Positions 13,926 to 14,502 of a stretch of 14,502 nt of DNA are shown here, in pieces. A program made the position numbers and the translations under genes. Each line of letters starts with the position of its first letter. Position 1 is the stretch's first letter. The stretch is from the NCBI GenBank assembly GCA_021798435.1, contig JAJZGN010000026.1, positions 1 to 14,502 of the forward strand, read 5' to 3'. This DNA comes from a bacterium. Lineage in GTDB: Bacteria; Chloroflexota; Dormibacteria; Aeolococcales; Bog-877. The notes below the pieces were generated by a model. It made no database searches. It saw nothing but the letters and a program-made list of their open reading frames with translations, and was not told the DNA's origin.

Positions 13926-14318
13926 GCTCGGATGGGGAGCCGCCTCCGGGCATCGGGGGCCCCGCGGTCCTTCCTCCTCGGCGTCCCCGTGGAGAGTTCC
14001 CTTTGGCCGCACGCTGCCGGGAGCTGTTTCGCCACCGCCGACAAGTCGCAGGCAGTGCTCCTGGGCCTGGTCGACTTCCCCACGTTCCTCGGTGGCGAGC
14101 CGGTCTAGCTGTCCGCGGGCGATGTGGAGATGCCGGCGCGCCTGGATGCGGGCAGCGGCCCCATCGGCTCCTGGCCCGACCGCTCCGCGAGCCAGCTCCC
14201 AGATCGAGCGGATCCCGGGGCCTCGGCGAGGCCCGCAGCGCCGGGGCAGCCGAAGAGGACCTTGGCGGACAACTCGACAGACGGCCGTCTCCACGACCAC
14301 GCCTCAGGAGCGCCGTAG
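13926..14318 (+). pseudogene. Possible degraded coding frame interrupted by one TAG
   Basis: The 660-bp stretch 13751-14410 holds no intact gene that I can support. Within it, the plus-strand frame from about 13926 shows strong G/C at third positions (about 85% by eye) with more mixed first and second positions, as in real genes here. It reads GAPRSFLLGVPVESSLWPH, then SQAVLLGLVDFPTFLGGEPV up to TAG at 14106-14108. It continues in the same frame with LSAGDVEMPARLDAGSGPIG to another TAG at 14316-14318. I recognise no family. It may be a gene remnant with one nonsense mutation, two short genes, or chance. The part before about 13926 has weaker coding character and looks intergenic. Overlapping long frames on the other strand look like shadows. 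Confidence 0.35.
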
Positions 14319-14372
14319 GGGCCGAAGAGCTCCCGGGGGTGCTTCGAGGGGTTGGGAACTGCTGAGTCGGAT

Positions 14373-14402
14373 AAGACACTAGGCGTCGTACAGGTGTATC
14401 AT
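14373..14402 (+). promoter_or_regulatory. Promoter of the IS607-type recombinase gene
   Basis: AAGACA (14373-14378) and TATCAT (14397-14402), 18 bases apart, resemble a -35/-10 pair. The recombinase ATG is 8 bases after TATCAT, so the leader would be very short. This stretch is AT-richer than the rest of the window. Confidence 0.45.
14389..14398. other. TACA-GG-TGTA palindrome at the probable left end of the IS607 element
   Basis: The 10-base palindrome with a central GG lies just upstream of the recombinase gene and overlaps the -10 box by two bases. IS607-family elements have no terminal inverted repeats and recombine at a GG-type dinucleotide near their ends, so this may be a recombinase site or the element boundary. 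The exact boundary cannot be set from this window. Confidence 0.3.
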
Positions 14403-14410
14403 AGGGCAGG

Positions 14411-14502
14411 ATGAAGTTGAGCGAATGGGCTCGAACCCAGGGTGTTCACCCCCGGACCGCCCTGCGCTGGTTCCAGGAGGGGCGGATGCCGGTGCCGGCG
14501 CG
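14411..14502 (+). CDS. IS607-family serine recombinase (TnpA), N-terminal fragment
   Basis: The ATG at 14411 reads MKLSEWARTQGVHPRTALRW and then FQEGRMPVPA before the window ends: 30 full codons. This is the MerR-like helix-turn-helix that opens IS607-type serine recombinases, which catalyse cut-and-join movement of the element; the serine catalytic domain would follow beyond the edge. IS607 elements usually carry tnpB next, which cannot be seen here. A promoter-like pair lies just upstream. A stand-alone MerR-type regulator is a weak alternative, since the LSEWA...GVxxxTAxRWFxxGxxPVPA pattern is specific to the IS607 group. Confidence 0.88.
   Translation, partial: MKLSEWARTQGVHPRTALRWFQEGRMPVPA

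Larger units (their letters stand above)
14389..14502 (+). mobile_element. Left end of an IS607-family insertion element (partial)
   Basis: The call rests on the recombinase fragment at 14411-14502 and the palindrome with central GG just before it. The start shown is the first base of that palindrome and is only a minimal estimate; the element continues past the right edge. Confidence 0.55.

Noticed and set aside
13848..14379. Minus-strand frames in the gap before the IS607 gene
   Set aside because: Their third codon positions are less GC-biased than those of the plus frame, and no family is recognisable.
13751..14410. tRNA, CRISPR array or other RNA gene in the gene-free stretch
   Set aside because: I saw no cloverleaf-like pattern, no T-loop GGTTCGA-type sequence in a tRNA setting, and no regularly spaced repeats.

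Overview
The window is 14.5 kb of very GC-rich DNA (roughly 70% by eye). Codon third positions are mostly G or C, and GTG and TTG starts are frequent. Several start codons sit 6-8 bases behind a TANNNT box. This fits an actinobacterium-like lineage, or a deep relative such as Dormibacterota or Chloroflexota. The zinc-type bS18, the polyphosphate-glucokinase-like gene and the leaderless promoters agree with that, but the exact phylum cannot be fixed from the sequence.

Layout. Positions 1-2001 (+) hold the 3' part of a large acidic, proline-rich single-pass membrane protein that is open at the left edge. It converges, 3 bp apart, on a minus-strand pair: a LON substrate-binding-domain protein and arginyl-tRNA synthetase (2005-4549). 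A 73-codon gene (4629-4850, +) diverges from argS, and both have leaderless-type promoters. Then follows a long minus-strand run, read right to left: a four-helix membrane protein (10858-11676), rpsF, ssb, rpsR, a polyphosphate-glucokinase-type kinase, serA, a DUF1015 protein, an FmdB-type zinc ribbon protein and thioredoxin (4894-5217). On the plus strand, a GNAT acetyltransferase (11879-12706) and a VC0807-like membrane protein (12866-13750) follow. Positions 13751-14410 hold no intact gene but include a plus-strand frame with coding-like composition broken by one TAG. The window ends in the first 30 codons of an IS607-family serine recombinase, so an insertion element begins at the right edge.

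How the genes work together. Most of the window is housekeeping: translation (argS, rpsF, rpsR), replication and repair (ssb), serine synthesis (serA), glucose phosphorylation, and thiol redox (trxA). Genes at the head of transcription units tend to have a TANNNT box next to the start codon and no Shine-Dalgarno. Internal operon genes (ssb, rpsR, trxA) and rpsF have clear AGGAG or GGAGG sites. The least explained parts are the tryptophan-studded left-edge protein, a possible leaderless mini-ORF before the VC0807-like gene, the broken frame at 13926-14318, and the IS607 left end. I did not find convincing evidence of a new defence, toxin or biosynthetic system.
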